A DNA stretch of 34,934 bases, from NCBI GenBank assembly GCA_022826005.1, contig JAJDVT010000069.1, positions 1 through 34,934 of the forward strand, read 5' to 3'. The stretch comes from Gemmatimonadota bacterium (GTDB lineage: Bacteria > Gemmatimonadota > Gemmatimonadetes > Longimicrobiales > Gaopeijiaceae). Positions 33,771-34,934 of this stretch are shown here, piece by piece (position 1 is the first letter of the stretch; each line of letters begins with the position of its first letter). The translations under genes and the position numbers were made by a program. Under the pieces are notes generated by a model. The model ran no database searches. It saw only the letters and a list, made by a program, of their open reading frames with translations, and was not told the origin of the DNA.

Positions 33771-33988
33771 CAAGCGTCGAGAATGGAGCGCAAGATCTCC
33801 GGGGTAAGGCCGCGCTCCTGTGCGCTGCGGCTGACCTCTTCCATGATTTCGCGAAGGGACTTGCTGCTACTCGTGGCTTCCCGTAACCGGAGATTGACGA
33901 GGACATCCAGTTTCCGGCGATCGCGAGCCGAAACCGTCCTGTAGGCCTGCGCCACATCCGCATCCACTGCAACTGTGATTGTGTCCAT
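33770..33988 (-). CDS. Antitoxin partner of the PIN toxin
   Basis: A 72-residue protein starting DTITVAVDADVAQAYRTVSA, then RRKLDVLVNLRLREAT, and a helical C-terminus that would bind the toxin. The first strand followed by two helices fits a ribbon-helix-helix DNA-binding protein. The ATG at 33988 is used; a TTG directly before it is an alternative, with GGAG about 9 bases upstream. Position and overlap with the toxin support the assignment more than the sequence itself. No clear operator palindrome was seen upstream. Confidence 0.7.
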   Translation of the reverse strand: MDTITVAVDADVAQAYRTVSARDRRKLDVLVNLRLREATSSSKSLREIMEEVSRSAQERGLTPEILRSILDA

Positions 33989-34235
33989 CAATGTTTCTCC
34001 AGTCCTTGCTCACCCAGTCACGGCCCTCCTGATTTGGCCGCGTGCCACACATGGGGAAGATTGCACGGGCAGGAGGCATGTCAAGGATCCGCGCCCTTGC
34101 GGTACCGACCTCGGCAGTCGTCGCAATCCAGGCAACCACCTCAGTTCGTACACTGACAGACAGGAACGTTGGCGACCAATGGGCACCTGAACCGGTTTTC
34201 GATACACTCAGATGGCCATCAACAAGGAGTGATTC

Positions 34236-34848
34236 ATGAGGCGCACCCTGCGGACCGCGGCAATCACCTTCGCGGCACTCCCGGCAATCCTCGCCATCTC
34301 GGTTCGCCAGGGCACGGGAGCTGCCGAAGCCGGCGGAGGGGGAGGACGAGTCGAAGCTGCTCACATTCATGCAGGCCTTCGAGGGCGAGCCCTACGGGAT
34401 CGAGTGGACGACCGACGCCCGCATCTCGCATCTGGAGATGACCAACGACATCACCCGGCCCGGCGCCCTTCCCCTCGTCGACATGGAGATCGACGGCCAG
34501 ACCGTATCGCTCGTGCTCGACACCGGCGGCGACCGGCTCTACCTAGACAGGGACATCTACGCGAGCCTCGGGCTCGCCACCCTCGCCAACCGTCGCATCA
34601 CGCTGCGCGAACGCACTCCCGACGCCCTCGCGCAGGTCATGGCAACCTTCGGCGACACCCCGCCGGTCGAAGCGCCCTTCTTCATGACGGGCACGCACCT
34701 CATGGTCGCGAAGGGCAGCCTGAACGGCAACGAAGGCATCAACTACTTCATGGATTCGGGGCTCGCGATGAGCATGCCCATGATCGTGGTCGACGTGGAC
34801 CTGCCCCGCTTTCACGGACGATTAGTTCTTGGGGTTGATAGTGTGTGA
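34236..34848 (+). pseudogene. Aspartyl-protease-like protein, frameshifted and cut short
   Basis: The signal peptide (RRTLRTAAITFAALPAILA) is in one frame starting at the ATG at 34236, with AAGGAG 8 bases upstream. The protein then continues in another frame: EDESKLLTFMQAFEGEPY, followed by the retropepsin-like motif VLDTGGDRLYLD. Removing one G from the run at 34338-34342 joins both parts into a single frame, so this is a one-base frameshift (or a sequencing error). The second frame ends at 34848 shortly after VDVDLPRFHG, where the composition changes abruptly, so the C-terminal half is lost or displaced. Function: secreted protease-like protein, probably inactive as it stands. Confidence 0.6.
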
Positions 34849-34934
34849 TTTGGTTTGTGCTTTCGCCCTTCCAACGGTGGAGAGGGGCAGCGAGCGACTC
34901 TGGAGAAGCGAGCGAGGACGAGAAGTCCGGAGAG
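34815..34934. other. Composition break and G/T-rich edge sequence
   Basis: From about 34820 the sequence turns AT- and T/G-rich with stops in the protease frame, then becomes purine-rich with two AGCGAGCGA copies (34891-34899 and 34910-34918). No coding frame is seen. It may be the end of an insertion running off the window. Confidence 0.4.

Noticed and set aside
1-34934. CRISPR arrays, tRNA and rRNA genes
   Set aside because: No regularly spaced direct repeats, no cloverleaf with a recognisable T-loop, and no rRNA-like segment was seen on either strand by eye.

Overview
The window is a high-GC bacterial chromosome segment dominated by predicted lipoproteins. At least ten encoded proteins carry a lipobox, and seven are 6-bladed beta-propeller proteins that share a G-x-G-P-G-E-F/Y motif. 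Dense families of such propeller lipoproteins, next to lipoprotein thioredoxins and an M14 peptidase, are what I would expect from Gemmatimonadota. That assignment rests on gene content only; there is no rRNA or other phylogenetic marker here.

Layout. (1) 1-1765 is a worn accessory region: the 3' end of a tyrosine recombinase, a nucleotidyltransferase remnant, an intact ZrgA-like histidine-rich lipoprotein and a PIN-domain remnant. (2) 1766-7120 holds an NTF2-like secreted protein, divergent from a compact set of oxidative enzymes: a Rieske oxygenase, a GPP34 domain fused to a cytochrome P450, and an FAD-dependent oxidoreductase. This set is the most unusual part of the window and looks like a membrane-lipid or isoprenoid tailoring pathway (inference). 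(3) 7101-10794 has an RND efflux permease and a GYD-domain protein. (4) 10896-11645 is a complete FitAB/VapBC-type toxin-antitoxin operon whose promoter lies inside a perfect inverted repeat. (5) 11672-14556 is an overlapping Hsp70-like/HEAT-repeat gene pair. (6) 14721-24573 contains four propeller proteins, an EXPERA-like membrane protein and two large lipoproteins ending in thioredoxin (TlpA) domains. (7) 24836-26976 has thymidine kinase, a thioredoxin-fold remnant and a Fic AMPylase. (8) 27099-33274 has two small lipoproteins, three more propellers (two of them shortened) and an M14 zinc carboxypeptidase. (9) 33357-34934 has a second PIN toxin-antitoxin pair, a frameshifted aspartyl-protease-like gene, and a sharp change in base composition at the right edge.

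Working together. The propeller, TlpA and peptidase genes form a cell-envelope block whose substrates cannot be read from sequence. Three short AT-rich repeat elements sit directly after stop codons of minus-strand lipoprotein genes in this block. One lies exactly where a propeller has lost its last blade, which suggests past mobile-element activity. No tRNA, rRNA, CRISPR array or intact insertion sequence was found.
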